Positions 19,035-29,877 are shown, counted from the first letter of the stretch. The stretch is 64,000 nt of DNA from Pseudomonadota bacterium (GCA_023389055.1 JAEWFA010000035.1:62001-126000); one strand, 5' to 3'. Notes: generated by a model not told the origin, from the sequence alone. Numbers and translations are program-made.

Positions 19035-19727
19035 TCATCGGCGGTACTGGCGCTCCCCGAACAGCACTTCGCGCGCCTTCTCGTCCATCGTCGGCTTGCG
19101 CCGATCGGCGAGAACCGTGACGGCACGCTGCACTGCCGGGCGCTCCTCGATCCGATCGAACCATCGCCGCACGTTCGGATAGTCGTCCAGCGTGACGCCC
19201 TGGTTGGCATGCGAGCGGATCCAGGGCCAGGTCGCGATGTCGGCGATCGAGTATTGGCCGGCGGCGAGCCAGGCGCCGGCTGCGGCGAGCCGACGATCGA
19301 GCACGCCGTACAGGCGGTTCGCTTCGTTCGTGTACCGCTCCATGCCGTAGGGAATCTTCTGCGGGGCGTAGTTGCGGAAGTGGTGCGCCTGCCCGAGCAT
19401 CGGCCCGATTCCGCCCATCTGGAACATCAGCCACTGCAGCACCTCGTATTTCCCGCGCGTGTCCTGCGGCAGGAAGCGGCCGGTCTTCGCCGCAAGATAG
19501 ATGAGGATCGCGCCGGATTCGAACAGCGAGATCGGCTCGCCGTCCGGACCGTCGCCGTCGACGATCGCCGGGATCTTGTTGTTCGGGCTGATCGCAAGGA
19601 AATCGGACGAGAACTGGTCGCCGGCGCTGATGTCGATGGCGTGGACGGCATAGGGCAGGCGGCATTCCTCGAGGAGGATGTGGACCTTGTGGCCGTTCGG
19701 GGTGGGCCAGGTGTACACGTCGATCAT
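19035..19727 (-). CDS. yfcG: Glutathione S-transferase family protein, YfcG-type disulfide oxidoreductase
   Basis: A nu-class GST-like protein. E. coli YfcG is a glutathione-dependent disulfide-bond reductase with little transferase activity. 230 residues. The N-terminal thioredoxin-fold domain has TPNGHKV, whose Thr and Asn serve in place of an active-site Tyr or Cys, then SPNNKIPAIVD (cis-proline) and ESGAILIYLA. The C-terminal helical domain carries GPMLGQAHHFRNYAP and SIADIATWPW, close to YfcG along its whole length. It is last in a reverse-strand run of acyl-CoA genes, 46 bases after the kinase-like gene. Confidence 0.92.
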   Translation of the reverse strand: MIDVYTWPTPNGHKVHILLEECRLPYAVHAIDISAGDQFSSDFLAISPNNKIPAIVDGDGPDGEPISLFESGAILIYLAAKTGRFLPQDTRGKYEVLQWLMFQMGGIGPMLGQAHHFRNYAPQKIPYGMERYTNEANRLYGVLDRRLAAAGAWLAAGQYSIADIATWPWIRSHANQGVTLDDYPNVRRWFDRIEERPAVQRAVTVLADRRKPTMDEKAREVLFGERQYRR

Positions 19728-19773
19728 TTCGTCCTCGTCGTGTCGGGCTCGAAGGCTGGAGATTTCGTCGTCT

Positions 19774-20862
19774 TTACCTCGGGGATTTCACTCGCTGGGC
19801 GATTCTCCAGCCGAGTTCGGCCAGCGGGCGCGCGCGGCGGCCGGCTTCGACGGCTTTCGCGCTGGACGCGGTGCCCTCGACGGCGCGCTTCATGATCCCC
19901 TGCAGGATCGCGGCGAGGCGGAACAGGTTGTAGGCGAGATAGAAATCCCAGTGCTCGAGCACGCGCGCCGGATCGCGATTCGTGCGCTCGCAGTAGCGCT
20001 GCACGTAGGCGCGCTCGACCGGGATGCCGAGCGCCGCGTGGTCCAGCCCGGCGATTCCGCGGAATTGTCCCGGCTCGATGTGCCACGCCATGCAGTGGTA
20101 CGAGAAGTCGGCCAGCGGATGGCCGAGCGTGGACAATTCCCAATCGAGGATCGCGCGGATGCGCGGCGCCTGCGCGTCGAAGACGAGATTGTCGAGCCGG
20201 AAGTCCCCGTGCACGATCGACGTCTCGTCGCCGGGGGGAAGGTGCGCGGGCAGCCAGTCAATCAGCCGGTCCATCGCTTCGATCGATTCGGTCTCCGAGG
20301 CCTGGTACTGGCTGCTCCAGCGAGCGATCTGCCGTGCGAAGTAGTTGCCGGGCCTGCCGAAGCCGCCCAGCCCGATCGCCTCGGGATCGATCGAGTGCAG
20401 CGCGGCGATGACGCGGTTCATCTCGTCGTAGATCGCCGCGCGCTCTTCGGGCGAAGCCTGCGGCAGCGACTGGTCCCACAGCACGCGCCCGGCGACGTGC
20501 TCCATCACGTAGAAGGCGCGCCCGATCACCGATTCGTTTTCGCACAGCGCGTGCACGCGGGGCACGGGAAGGTCGGTGCGCGCGAGCGCTTCGAGCACCC
20601 GGTATTCGCGCTCGATCGCGTGCGCGGACGGCAGCAACCGCGCGGCGGGAGCCGGTTTCGAGCGCATGACGTAGCGCGCGCCCGGCGTCGTGAGCAGGTA
20701 GGTCGGGTTCGATTGGCCTCCGCGGAACAGCTCGACCTGCAGCGGCCCGGCGAAGCCCTCGACGTGGGTCACGAGCCAGCGGCCCAGCGATTCGACGTCG
20801 ACGCGAAGCCGCTCGGGCACCGTCGTGGTTCCGGTGTTCTCGTTCTCGCCGTCGGCGCTCAT
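19774..20862 (-). CDS. APH-fold phosphotransferase, ACAD10/ACAD11 N-terminal or LvaA type
   Basis: A 362-residue kinase-fold protein (PF01636 family). The Brenner motif HGDFRLDNLVFD and the metal-binding LDWELSTLGHPLADF are intact, so it should be active. This clade resembles the N-terminal domain of human ACAD10/11 and P. putida LvaA, which phosphorylate 4-hydroxyacyl-CoA rather than aminoglycosides. The context, with acyl-CoA hydratase/isomerase and dehydrogenase genes, supports that. I used the ATG at 20862, but a GTG at 20889 overlaps the preceding stop as GTGA and would add nine residues. The true substrate is unproven, and antibiotic resistance is unlikely. Confidence 0.8.
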   Translation of the reverse strand: MSADGENENTGTTTVPERLRVDVESLGRWLVTHVEGFAGPLQVELFRGGQSNPTYLLTTPGARYVMRSKPAPAARLLPSAHAIEREYRVLEALARTDLPVPRVHALCENESVIGRAFYVMEHVAGRVLWDQSLPQASPEERAAIYDEMNRVIAALHSIDPEAIGLGGFGRPGNYFARQIARWSSQYQASETESIEAMDRLIDWLPAHLPPGDETSIVHGDFRLDNLVFDAQAPRIRAILDWELSTLGHPLADFSYHCMAWHIEPGQFRGIAGLDHAALGIPVERAYVQRYCERTNRDPARVLEHWDFYLAYNLFRLAAILQGIMKRAVEGTASSAKAVEAGRRARPLAELGWRIAQRVKSPR

Positions 20863-20885
20863 CGCTGCCCCCGTAGTCGTGCGCG

Positions 20886-21680
20886 TCACTGCGGCACTCC
20901 GCCGGAGAAGCGCGGCGCGCGCTTCTCGAGGAATGCGTCGATTCCTTCGGCTGCGTCCTCGTGGAAGAGCGCAGCGACGAAGGCGTCGCGTTCGCGCTGC
21001 TGGCGATGCACGAGCGCCGCGCGCTCGTCCTCCGACAGCAGCGACTTGATGCGCGCCAGCGCGAAAGCCGGACCGCGCGCGAGCCGCTGGGCTCGCGCGA
21101 GCGCGACGTCGAGCGCGCTTGCCGGTTCGACGAGCTCGTTGACGATCCCGGCGGCGTGCAGCCTCGCCGCGGCGATCGGCTCGCCCGTGCACAGCCATTC
21201 GTAGGCGAGCGGGTAGGGGACGCGGCGGCCGAGGAACCAGCTCGATCCGCCATCGGGGCTCAATCCGATGCGGACGTACGACATCGCGAAGCGCGCGTCC
21301 TGCGCGGCAACGACGAGGTCGCAGGCGAGCACGAGCGAGAATCCGGCGCCGGCGGCTGCGCCCTCGACCGCCGCGATCACCGGCTTCGGGCAGTCGCGGA
21401 TCGCGAGCACCCATCGGTGCAGCAGGTCGATTGAAGCGGCCTGCAGCGCGGGATCCTTCGAGCGGTTCTCGCGAAGCCGGTTCAGGTTGCCGCCGGCGCA
21501 GAAGTGCTCGCCTTCGCCGGCCAGCACGATGGCGCGCACCAGCGGGTCGGCTGCAGCGCGGCCGAACGCTCCGATGCCCTCGGAATAGACGTCGGGGTGC
21601 AGCGCGTTGCGCGCCCCGGGGTTCGAGATGCGCAGCACCAGGACGGCGCCACGGCGCTCTTCGAGCAGCCGTGCCGTCAC
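20886..21680 (-). CDS. Enoyl-CoA hydratase/isomerase (crotonase family, PaaG-like)
   Basis: A crotonase-fold enzyme of 264 residues acting on acyl-CoA. The oxyanion-hole segment EHFCAGGNLNRL and the second motif AAAGAGFSLVLACDL are present. The usual hydratase glutamates are absent: the first position is in GFSL, and the second region reads VRIGLSPDGGSSWFLGR, which matches the PaaG pattern with a catalytic Asp in PD. That favours an isomerase, such as epoxyphenylacetyl-CoA or delta3-delta2 enoyl-CoA isomerase, over a classical hydratase. The start is GTG at 21680, three bases after the upstream dehydrogenase stop. Confidence 0.82.
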   Translation of the reverse strand: MTARLLEERRGAVLVLRISNPGARNALHPDVYSEGIGAFGRAAADPLVRAIVLAGEGEHFCAGGNLNRLRENRSKDPALQAASIDLLHRWVLAIRDCPKPVIAAVEGAAAGAGFSLVLACDLVVAAQDARFAMSYVRIGLSPDGGSSWFLGRRVPYPLAYEWLCTGEPIAAARLHAAGIVNELVEPASALDVALARAQRLARGPAFALARIKSLLSEDERAALVHRQQRERDAFVAALFHEDAAEGIDAFLEKRAPRFSGGVPQ

Positions 21681-21683
21681 GAA

Positions 21684-23255
21684 TCAGTCCTCGTGCAGCA
21701 GCGACAGCCCGAGTTGCGCCCGCCGGCGCAGCCAGCCGCCGATGCGGTAGCGCGGGTCGCCGGTGAGCGCGTGCAGGTTGCCGAGGATCTCGCAGACGGT
21801 GGCCGCACCGATCGCGTCGCCCATCGCGAGCGGGCCGAGCGGATAACCGAGACCGGCGCGGACGGCGGCGTCGATGTCCGCGGGCGAGGCGATGCGCTGC
21901 TGCGCGATTTCGCTGCCGATCGAGACGATCATTGCGACCACCCGCTGCGCGACGAAGCCCGGACTGTCGCGCAACATCGTGACGGCAACACCGTCGGAGG
22001 CGAAGATCGCGTGCGCGGCATCGCGATAGTCGGCGCGGGTGGCCGGGCTGGTCATCAGCACGCGGCGCCGGCAATGTGCCGCTTCGATCGGAAACAACGT
22101 GTCGATCGCGACGACTCGCTCGGCGGGAAGGTCGATGCCGGCTGCGGCGGCGCGCGACGCCGCGCTCGCGTCCAGCCCGAGCGGAGCGACGAGGACGAGA
22201 TCGTGTGCGCCGGGTTCCGCACCTTCGTGCACGACGGCGCCGAGTCGATGCGCCACCGCTGCCACGAGCGCCGCACGCGGGCCCGGCGCGATCCATACCG
22301 GCGGGCGCACGGCGACGGAAGGTGCCGCGGGCTCGGGCTGCGCGTCGGTGCGCGCGCCCCTGGCGTCGTAGCGATAGAAGCCTTCGCCGCTCTTGCGCCC
22401 GAGCAGCCCTGCAGCGAGTCGCTGTGCGCCGAGCACCGACGGGCGAAAACGGGGTTCGTCGTAGAACTGCCGGTAGATCGACTCCATCACCGGCTGCGAG
22501 ACGTCGAGCGCCGTGAGATCGAGCAGCTCGAAAGGACCGAGTCGAAATCCCTTGCCATCGAACGACACCTGCTCGCGCAGGATGCAGTCGATCGCTTCGA
22601 CCTCGACGACGCCTTCACCGAGCGCAGCGAGCGCCTCGGTACCGTAGGCACGCCCAGCGTGGTTGACGATGAAGCCCGGCGTGTCGCGCGCGACGACTGC
22701 CCGGTGCCCGGTAGCGCCCACCAGCGCGACGAGTCGCTCGACGACCGCGTCATCGGTGCGCATCGCGCGCACGATCTCGACGACCTTCATCAACGGGACC
22801 GGATTGAAGAAGTGCAATCCGGCGATGCGCGACGGTGCCCGGCAGCCCGCGGCGATCGACGTGACCGACAGCGACGAGGTGTTGGTGGCAAGAACGGCCG
22901 TGTCGCCGACGATCGGTTCGAGCGCCTGGAACAGCTCGCGCTTGGCGTCGAGCCGCTCGACGATCGCCTCGACGACAAGATCGCAGCCGCCGAGCGCCTC
23001 GAGCGAATCGACGGATTCGAGCGCTGCGCGCGCACGTTGCGCGCCTTCGGGCGCGAGTCGGCCCTTGTCCACGAGCTTCGCAAAGGTGTCGTGCAGCGAG
23101 GCGAGCGCCGAGGCGACCGCCGCCGGATTCGCGTCGTACAGGCGCACGGCAACGCCGGCCTGCGCGAACAACTGGGCGATGCCGCGGCCCATCGCGCCGC
23201 TGCCGACGACGCCGATGCGCTGGAAGGGGGCGGGGTTCGGGATGGGCGAGCTCAT
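21684..23255 (-). CDS. 3-hydroxyacyl-CoA dehydrogenase (PaaH/PaaC type)
   Basis: An NAD-dependent oxidation of 3-hydroxyacyl-CoA in beta-oxidation or phenylacetate breakdown. 523 residues. The Rossmann motif is GVVGSGAMGRGIA near residue 15, and the catalytic histidine is in GLHFFNPVPLMKVVEIV. The C-terminus contains two related 3HCDH domains (DTPGFIVNHAGRAYGTEAL and DSPGFVAQRVVAMIV), the second a duplicated half. It is the first gene of the run that continues with the crotonase, the APH-fold kinase and yfcG. A TAGAAT hexamer lies six bases before the ATG, suggesting a leaderless mRNA. Confidence 0.92.
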   Translation of the reverse strand: MSSPIPNPAPFQRIGVVGSGAMGRGIAQLFAQAGVAVRLYDANPAAVASALASLHDTFAKLVDKGRLAPEGAQRARAALESVDSLEALGGCDLVVEAIVERLDAKRELFQALEPIVGDTAVLATNTSSLSVTSIAAGCRAPSRIAGLHFFNPVPLMKVVEIVRAMRTDDAVVERLVALVGATGHRAVVARDTPGFIVNHAGRAYGTEALAALGEGVVEVEAIDCILREQVSFDGKGFRLGPFELLDLTALDVSQPVMESIYRQFYDEPRFRPSVLGAQRLAAGLLGRKSGEGFYRYDARGARTDAQPEPAAPSVAVRPPVWIAPGPRAALVAAVAHRLGAVVHEGAEPGAHDLVLVAPLGLDASAASRAAAAGIDLPAERVVAIDTLFPIEAAHCRRRVLMTSPATRADYRDAAHAIFASDGVAVTMLRDSPGFVAQRVVAMIVSIGSEIAQQRIASPADIDAAVRAGLGYPLGPLAMGDAIGAATVCEILGNLHALTGDPRYRIGGWLRRRAQLGLSLLHED

Positions 23256-23261
23256 CGGGCG

Positions 23262-23267
23262 ATTCTA
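23262..23267 (-). promoter_or_regulatory. Putative -10 of the hydroxyacyl-CoA dehydrogenase operon (leaderless)
   Basis: On the reverse strand TAGAAT is followed by exactly six bases (CGCCCG) and then ATG, which places the expected start site on the A of the start codon. The best -35 is only 3 of 6 (TGGAGG at spacing 16). Confidence 0.45.
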
Positions 23268-23314
23268 CCCGCTGCGGTTCGTGCCTCCACGCACGCCGGC
23301 GTCGCGCCCGCCTC

Positions 23315-25314
<2,000 letters not shown>

Positions 25315-25318
<4 letters not shown>

Positions 25319-26268
25319 GCGGGCGACGGAAGCGCTGCCGCCTCGATCAGGACGAGCAGTTGGTCGCCTGCCGCCACCGGCAGGTAGTGGAATTCGAGCG
25401 TCGGAAACGCCGCTTCGAAGTGCGCTGCCTCGTGTCCGATCTCCAGGAGCAGCAGGCCGTCGTCCGCCAGGTGTGCATGCGCGTGGGCGACGATGCGGCG
25501 CGCGAGGTCCATGCCGTCGGGCCCGCCGGCGAGTGCCGACCGCGGCTCGGCGCGAAACTCGCGCGGCAGCGCCCGCATCGACGCTTCGTTCACGTATGGC
25601 GGGTTGCAGACGATCAGCGCGAAGCGGTGCGCGCCGAGCGATCCGAACAGGTCCGAGCGAACCCACTCGATGCGTTCATCGAGCCCGTGCAGCGCCCCGT
25701 TGGAAGCGGCGAGCGCGAGCGCGGCTTCGGAAACGTCGGCGCCGACGACGTCGGCTCGCGCAAAGACGTGCGCTGCACAGATCGCGAGGCTGCCCCCACC
25801 GGTGCACAGGTCGAGGATGCTGTCCGGCTCGAATGCGGCGTCGGCGCGGTGCACGGCGATCCAGTGCACGAGCGCCTCGTCGAGCGCTTCGGCGATCGGC
25901 GAGCGCGGCACGAGCGCGCGCTCGTCGCACAGGAACCGCAAGCCGCGCAACCATGCCTCGCCGGTGAGGTACGGCGCGGGCAGGCGAGTCGAGACACGGC
26001 GCTCGATCAGTGCAATTGCCGCATCTCGCTCGCCTCGCGTCAGCCGCGCGTCGAGGTACGGATCGAGCCGGTCGGGCGGCAGGTGCAGCGAGAACAGCAG
26101 CAGCGAAACCGCCTCGTCCCATGCATTGTCGGTGCCGTGGCCGTAGGCGAGCTGCGCTGCCTCGAAACGCGAAACCGTCCATCGAAGCAGGTCCCGCAGG
26201 CTGCGCAGCTCGCGCGCGGCGCTGGCCGCGTCGGCGACGACTCGGGCGGCCGGGTTCGCGTGCGTCAT
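25315..26268 (-). CDS. prmB: Ribosomal protein L3 N5-glutamine methyltransferase PrmB
   Basis: PrmB methylates a glutamine of ribosomal protein L3 using S-adenosylmethionine. 317 residues. The SAM-binding motif is DLCTGGGSLAI near residue 165, and the catalytic NPPY that holds the target glutamine amide is in VCNPPYVNEA. The N-terminal helical domain (RDLLRWTVSRFEAAQLAYGHGTDNA) is typical of PrmB rather than PrmC. It overlaps dapE upstream (ATGA) and yheS downstream (GTGA), so translation of all three is likely coupled. Confidence 0.95.
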
Positions 26269-27401
26269 TCGCCCAGCAGCGCGGCGATTGTTCGCCGATA
26301 GATGTTCTTCAGCGGTTCGAGCTCGTCGATGCCGACCGATTCGTCGATGCGATGGATGCTCTCGTTCACCGGACCGAACTCGATGACCTGCGGGCAGATC
26401 CGCGCGAGAAAGCGGCCGTCGGAGGTGCCGCCGCTCGTCGAGCACTGCGCCTCGCAACCGGTCTCGGCGCGGATCGCTTCGGCAAGCGCCGCCGACAACT
26501 CTCCGGCAGGGCACCGAAAGGGCTGCGAGGGGGCCGACCACTCGACGGTATGCCGAAGACCGTGGGCGTCGAGCGTCTCGACGAAGCGACGCTGCAGCGT
26601 TTCGGCCGGACTCGCCGGCGAAAAGCGGAAGTTGAAGTCGAGCGTCGCTTCGCCCGGGATGACGTTGCCAGCGCCCGTGCCTGCATGCAGGTTCGACATC
26701 TGCCAGCTGGTGGGCGGGAAATCGGCGTCGCCGCGGTCCCACTGGACGGCGACGAGCTCGGCGAGCGCGGGCGCGAGCTCGTGCAGGGGGTTGCGCGCCA
26801 GTTGCGGGTAGGCGACGTGCCCCTGCACACCGTGGACGATGACGCGCCCGGACAGCGAGCCTCGGCGTCCGTTCTTGATCGTGTCGCCCAGGCGCCGTTC
26901 GCTGGTGGGCTCGCCCACGATGCAATAGTCGAGAGTCTCGCCGCGGGCGGCCAGCCACTGGACGACCCGCGCGGTGCCGTCGACCCCCGGTCCTTCCTCG
27001 TCGGAGGTGAGCAGCACGGCGATCCGGCCCCGACGCAGTTGCCCGGCGTCGAGCGCTTCCTCGATCGCGACGACGAAAGCGGCGACCGAGGTCTTCATGT
27101 CGGCGGCGCCCCGCCCGTAGAGCCTGCCTTCGCGCTCGATCGGCTCGAAGGGGTCGCTCGTCCATCGCTCGCGCGGTCCGGTGGGCACGACGTCGGTGTG
27201 CCCGGCCAGGACGAGCGTGGGGCCGGGATGCTCGAGCGGGAGCAGCGCCCACAGGTTCGAGACGCCGTTGGCGTCGACGTGCTCGCAGGCGAAGCCGCGC
27301 GCGGCGAGCCGTGCGGCGACGAGTGCCTGGCATCCGTGGTCGGCGGGCGTGATCGACGGCCGGCGAATCAGCGCTTCGGCCAGGCGCCGGGTGTCGGTCA
27401 T
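26265..27401 (-). CDS. dapE: Succinyl-diaminopimelate desuccinylase
   Basis: DapE hydrolyses N-succinyl-LL-diaminopimelate to LL-diaminopimelate and succinate, for lysine and peptidoglycan. It is a di-zinc M20 enzyme of 378 residues. Metal ligands and catalytic residues are visible: His in AGHTDVVPTG, Asp in GRGAADMKTS, the Glu pair in SDEEGPG, and a late His in GPVNESIHRIDE. It lies in one operon with dapD, which makes the succinylated precursor upstream in the pathway. It overlaps yffB by four bases, as in the E. coli yffB-dapE pair. Confidence 0.97.
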   Translation of the reverse strand: MTDTRRLAEALIRRPSITPADHGCQALVAARLAARGFACEHVDANGVSNLWALLPLEHPGPTLVLAGHTDVVPTGPRERWTSDPFEPIEREGRLYGRGAADMKTSVAAFVVAIEEALDAGQLRRGRIAVLLTSDEEGPGVDGTARVVQWLAARGETLDYCIVGEPTSERRLGDTIKNGRRGSLSGRVIVHGVQGHVAYPQLARNPLHELAPALAELVAVQWDRGDADFPPTSWQMSNLHAGTGAGNVIPGEATLDFNFRFSPASPAETLQRRFVETLDAHGLRHTVEWSAPSQPFRCPAGELSAALAEAIRAETGCEAQCSTSGGTSDGRFLARICPQVIEFGPVNESIHRIDESVGIDELEPLKNIYRRTIAALLGE

Positions 27402-27751
27402 GCGAACAGGCCCGCGTACAGCGGCTCGGAGAAGCCGACGACGATCTGGTCGGGCATCTGCAGTACCGGGCGCTTGACGAGCAAGGGCTCCGAGAGCATC
27501 AGTTCGCTCGCGCTGGCCTGGTCGGTGACGGCGGCGCGGCGTTCGGCGTCGAGCCTGCGCCACGCCAGACCACGGCGATTCAGCAGCGAGTCCCACGGCA
27601 CGCGCGCGAGCCAGAACGACAGCCGCTGCAAGTCGAGCCCGTCGCGCCGCAGGTCGTGGAAGCGGTGCTCGATGCGCCGCGCGCGCAGCCAGGTGCGTGC
27701 CTTGCGCACCTGGTCGCAATTCTCGATGCCGAAAACGACGACTTCCGCCAT
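27398..27751 (-). CDS. yffB: ArsC/Spx-family protein YffB
   Basis: A 117-residue thioredoxin-fold protein of the arsenate-reductase/Spx superfamily. The single N-terminal cysteine lies in FGIENCDQVRKARTWL, the YffB signature; the conserved KRPVLQ segment is in the C-terminal half. E. coli YffB, also next to dapE, is described as glutathione-dependent and has no proven arsenate role. It starts two bases after the pilU stop and overlaps dapE. Function remains unknown; the constant link with dapE is the main clue. Confidence 0.9.
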   Translation of the reverse strand: MAEVVVFGIENCDQVRKARTWLRARRIEHRFHDLRRDGLDLQRLSFWLARVPWDSLLNRRGLAWRRLDAERRAAVTDQASASELMLSEPLLVKRPVLQMPDQIVVGFSEPLYAGLFA

Positions 27752-27753
27752 CC

Positions 27754-28959
27754 TCAGATGTTGAGCAGGAACTCGCTGAACGGGGCGGCTTCGCCGCTCT
27801 CGCCGCGGGTCTCGGTGGCGGGCTTCTGCAGCGCGGACGAAGCCATCGCCGGGGAGACGAGCGGTTGCGACGACGACGGCTGCGCCTCCGGGGAGGACGG
27901 TCCGGATTCGTTCTCGAGCAGCCACAGCAGGTTCGTCGGCGAATCGGCGTTCGCCAGCGCATCCGGGCGGGAGATGCGCCCCTGCCGCACGAGCCCGGCG
28001 AGGGCGTGGTCGAAGGTGCAGGAACCCGGCGCGAGGCTCTGGTCCATCGCGTCCTTGATCTCGTTGAGACGTCCCTGCTCGATCATCTCCGAGATGTGGC
28101 GCGTGTTGGTCAGCACTTCGAGCGCCGGCAGCCGTCCCTGCGTCGACGAGCGCACGAGCCGCTGCGAGACGATGGCCTTCAGCGTGGCTGCGAGGTCGGA
28201 CAGCAGCACGCTGCGGTTGTCGGGCGGATAGAAGCTGACGATGCGGTTCAGCGCGTGGTGCGCGTTGTTCGCATGCAGCGTTGCCAGCACGAGGTGCCCC
28301 GACTGCGCATAGGCGAGGGACGCCGACATCGTCGCCCTGTCGCGGATCTCCCCGATGAGTATGCAGTCGGGCGCCTGGCGCATCGCGTTCTTCAGGGCGA
28401 TCTCCAGCGAATCGGTGTCGGTGCCGATCTGTCGCTGATTGACGATCGATCGCTTGTTCCGGAACGTGAACTCGATCGGGTCTTCGAGGGTGAGAATGTG
28501 CCCGCTCTTGTTCTCGTTGCGGTGGTCGAGCATCGCCGCCATCGTCGTCGACTTGCCCGAGCCGGTGGCGCCCACGACGAGTAGCAGGCCGCGCTTCTCC
28601 AGGATCAGCTCGCCGAGCACTTGCGGCAGAAACAACTCGTCCAGCTTCGGGATGTCGTGCGGCACGAAGCGCACGACCCCGGCGGGACTGCCTCGCTGGC
28701 GGAAGACGTTCACGCGGAAGCTGCCGACGCCGACCACCCCGTGGCCGACGTTCAACTCGCGCTCGTCCTCGAAGCGCGCCCATTGCGCATCGGAGACGAT
28801 CTCGCGCAGCAGCGCTTCGACGTTGGCCGGCTCCAGGCGCTGCCCGTTCACCGCCACCATCACGCCGTCGATCTTGATCTGGATCGGCGAGCCGGCCGTC
28901 AGGAACAGGTCCGATGCCTTCTTCTCGGCCATCAGGCGCAACAACCGCTCCATCGCCAT
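27754..28959 (-). CDS. pilU: Type IV pilus retraction ATPase, PilT/PilU family
   Basis: A hexameric secretion-type ATPase that helps pull back type IV pili at the inner membrane. 401 residues. The N-terminal PAS-like domain begins with KASDLFLTAGSPIQIKIDG; Walker A is GATGSGKSTT near residue 130; the acidic boxes and Walker B follow (LEDPIEF, ILIGEIRDR), and the His box is TLHANNAHHALNRI. The ~60-residue Ser/Pro/Ala-rich tail ending FSEFLLNI is more like PilU than PilT. The start at 28959 has a near-perfect GGAGGAG five bases upstream. Its place inside a dap operon, away from pilus genes, is unusual. Confidence 0.88.
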   Translation of the reverse strand: MAMERLLRLMAEKKASDLFLTAGSPIQIKIDGVMVAVNGQRLEPANVEALLREIVSDAQWARFEDERELNVGHGVVGVGSFRVNVFRQRGSPAGVVRFVPHDIPKLDELFLPQVLGELILEKRGLLLVVGATGSGKSTTMAAMLDHRNENKSGHILTLEDPIEFTFRNKRSIVNQRQIGTDTDSLEIALKNAMRQAPDCILIGEIRDRATMSASLAYAQSGHLVLATLHANNAHHALNRIVSFYPPDNRSVLLSDLAATLKAIVSQRLVRSSTQGRLPALEVLTNTRHISEMIEQGRLNEIKDAMDQSLAPGSCTFDHALAGLVRQGRISRPDALANADSPTNLLWLLENESGPSSPEAQPSSSQPLVSPAMASSALQKPATETRGESGEAAPFSEFLLNI

Positions 28960-28995
28960 CGCGTTCTCCTCCGTTGTTGTCCGCAACCGGCGCCT

Positions 28996-29877
28996 TCAGT
29001 CGCCGCGCAGCAGTTCGTTGATCGCGGTCTTCGCCCGCGTGCGAGCGTCGACGCGCTTGACGATGACCGCGCAGTAAAGGCCGACCGTTCCGTCGGACGA
29101 TGGCAACGTGCCGGGCACGACGACCGAACCGGAGGGTACGCGCCCGTAGAGCACCTCTCCGCGGGCCCGATCGTAGATCTTCGTGCTCTGGCCGAGGAAG
29201 ACGCCCATCGAGATCACCGAGTTCTCCTCGACGACGACGCCCTCGACGATCTCCGAGCGCGCGCCGACGAAGCAGTTGTCCTCGATGATCGTCGGCGCCG
29301 CCTGCAGCGGTTCGAGCACGCCGCCGATCCCCACGCCGCCGGACAGGTGCACGTTGCGCCCGATCTGCGCGCACGAGCCGACCGTGACCCAGGTGTCGAC
29401 CATCGTGCCTTCGTCGACAAAAGCACCGATGTTCACGTACGAGGGCATCAGGACGACGTTCCTGCCGACGAAGGCGCCGCGCCGCGCGACGGCTGGCGGC
29501 ACTACGCGGATCGCGGCGGCGGTGAAGTCGGCCGCGCTCCAGCCGTCGAACTTGGTGGGAACCTTGTCGAAGAAGCGCATCGGGCCGCTTCCCGAAGGCG
29601 CCGCCACGTTCAGGCGGAACGAAAGCAGCACCGCCTTCTTCACCCATTCGTGGACGATCCAGTCGCCGGGCGCCGGCGAGCGCTTCTCGGCCACGCGCAG
29701 CGAGCCCGTGTCGAGCAGCGTGAGCACCCGATCGACGGCTTCGTGCACGATCGCCGGCGCCGAACCCGGCGTGAGCTCGGCGCGCCGCTCCCATGCGTCG
29801 TCGATCGTGCGCTGCAGCGCGAGCCTCTCGCCGTCGTGGCCGGCGCCGGGCGCCGGTGAGTTCGTGCGGGCGGTCAT
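28996..29877 (-). CDS. dapD: Tetrahydrodipicolinate N-succinyltransferase
   Basis: DapD succinylates tetrahydrodipicolinate with succinyl-CoA in the diaminopimelate pathway. 293 residues. It has an N-terminal helical domain, then a left-handed beta helix of hexapeptide repeats from about residue 110 (SYVNIGAFVDEGTMVDTWVTVG, read in pieces as NIGAFV, TMVDTW, TVGSCA). The ATG at 29877 overlaps the queF stop as ATGA. dapE lies three genes downstream on the same strand, so the two succinyl-cycle enzymes share an operon. Confidence 0.96.
   Translation of the reverse strand: MTARTNSPAPGAGHDGERLALQRTIDDAWERRAELTPGSAPAIVHEAVDRVLTLLDTGSLRVAEKRSPAPGDWIVHEWVKKAVLLSFRLNVAAPSGSGPMRFFDKVPTKFDGWSAADFTAAAIRVVPPAVARRGAFVGRNVVLMPSYVNIGAFVDEGTMVDTWVTVGSCAQIGRNVHLSGGVGIGGVLEPLQAAPTIIEDNCFVGARSEIVEGVVVEENSVISMGVFLGQSTKIYDRARGEVLYGRVPSGSVVVPGTLPSSDGTVGLYCAVIVKRVDARTRAKTAINELLRGD

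Noticed and set aside
19774..20862. Aminoglycoside resistance gene
   Set aside because: The fold and motifs are shared with APH enzymes, but the sequence fits the ACAD10/11-LvaA acyl-CoA-linked clade and the neighbours are acyl-CoA genes.
27398..27751. Arsenate reductase ArsC
   Set aside because: Only one N-terminal cysteine in a YffB-type motif and a dapE neighbour; no ars genes are nearby.
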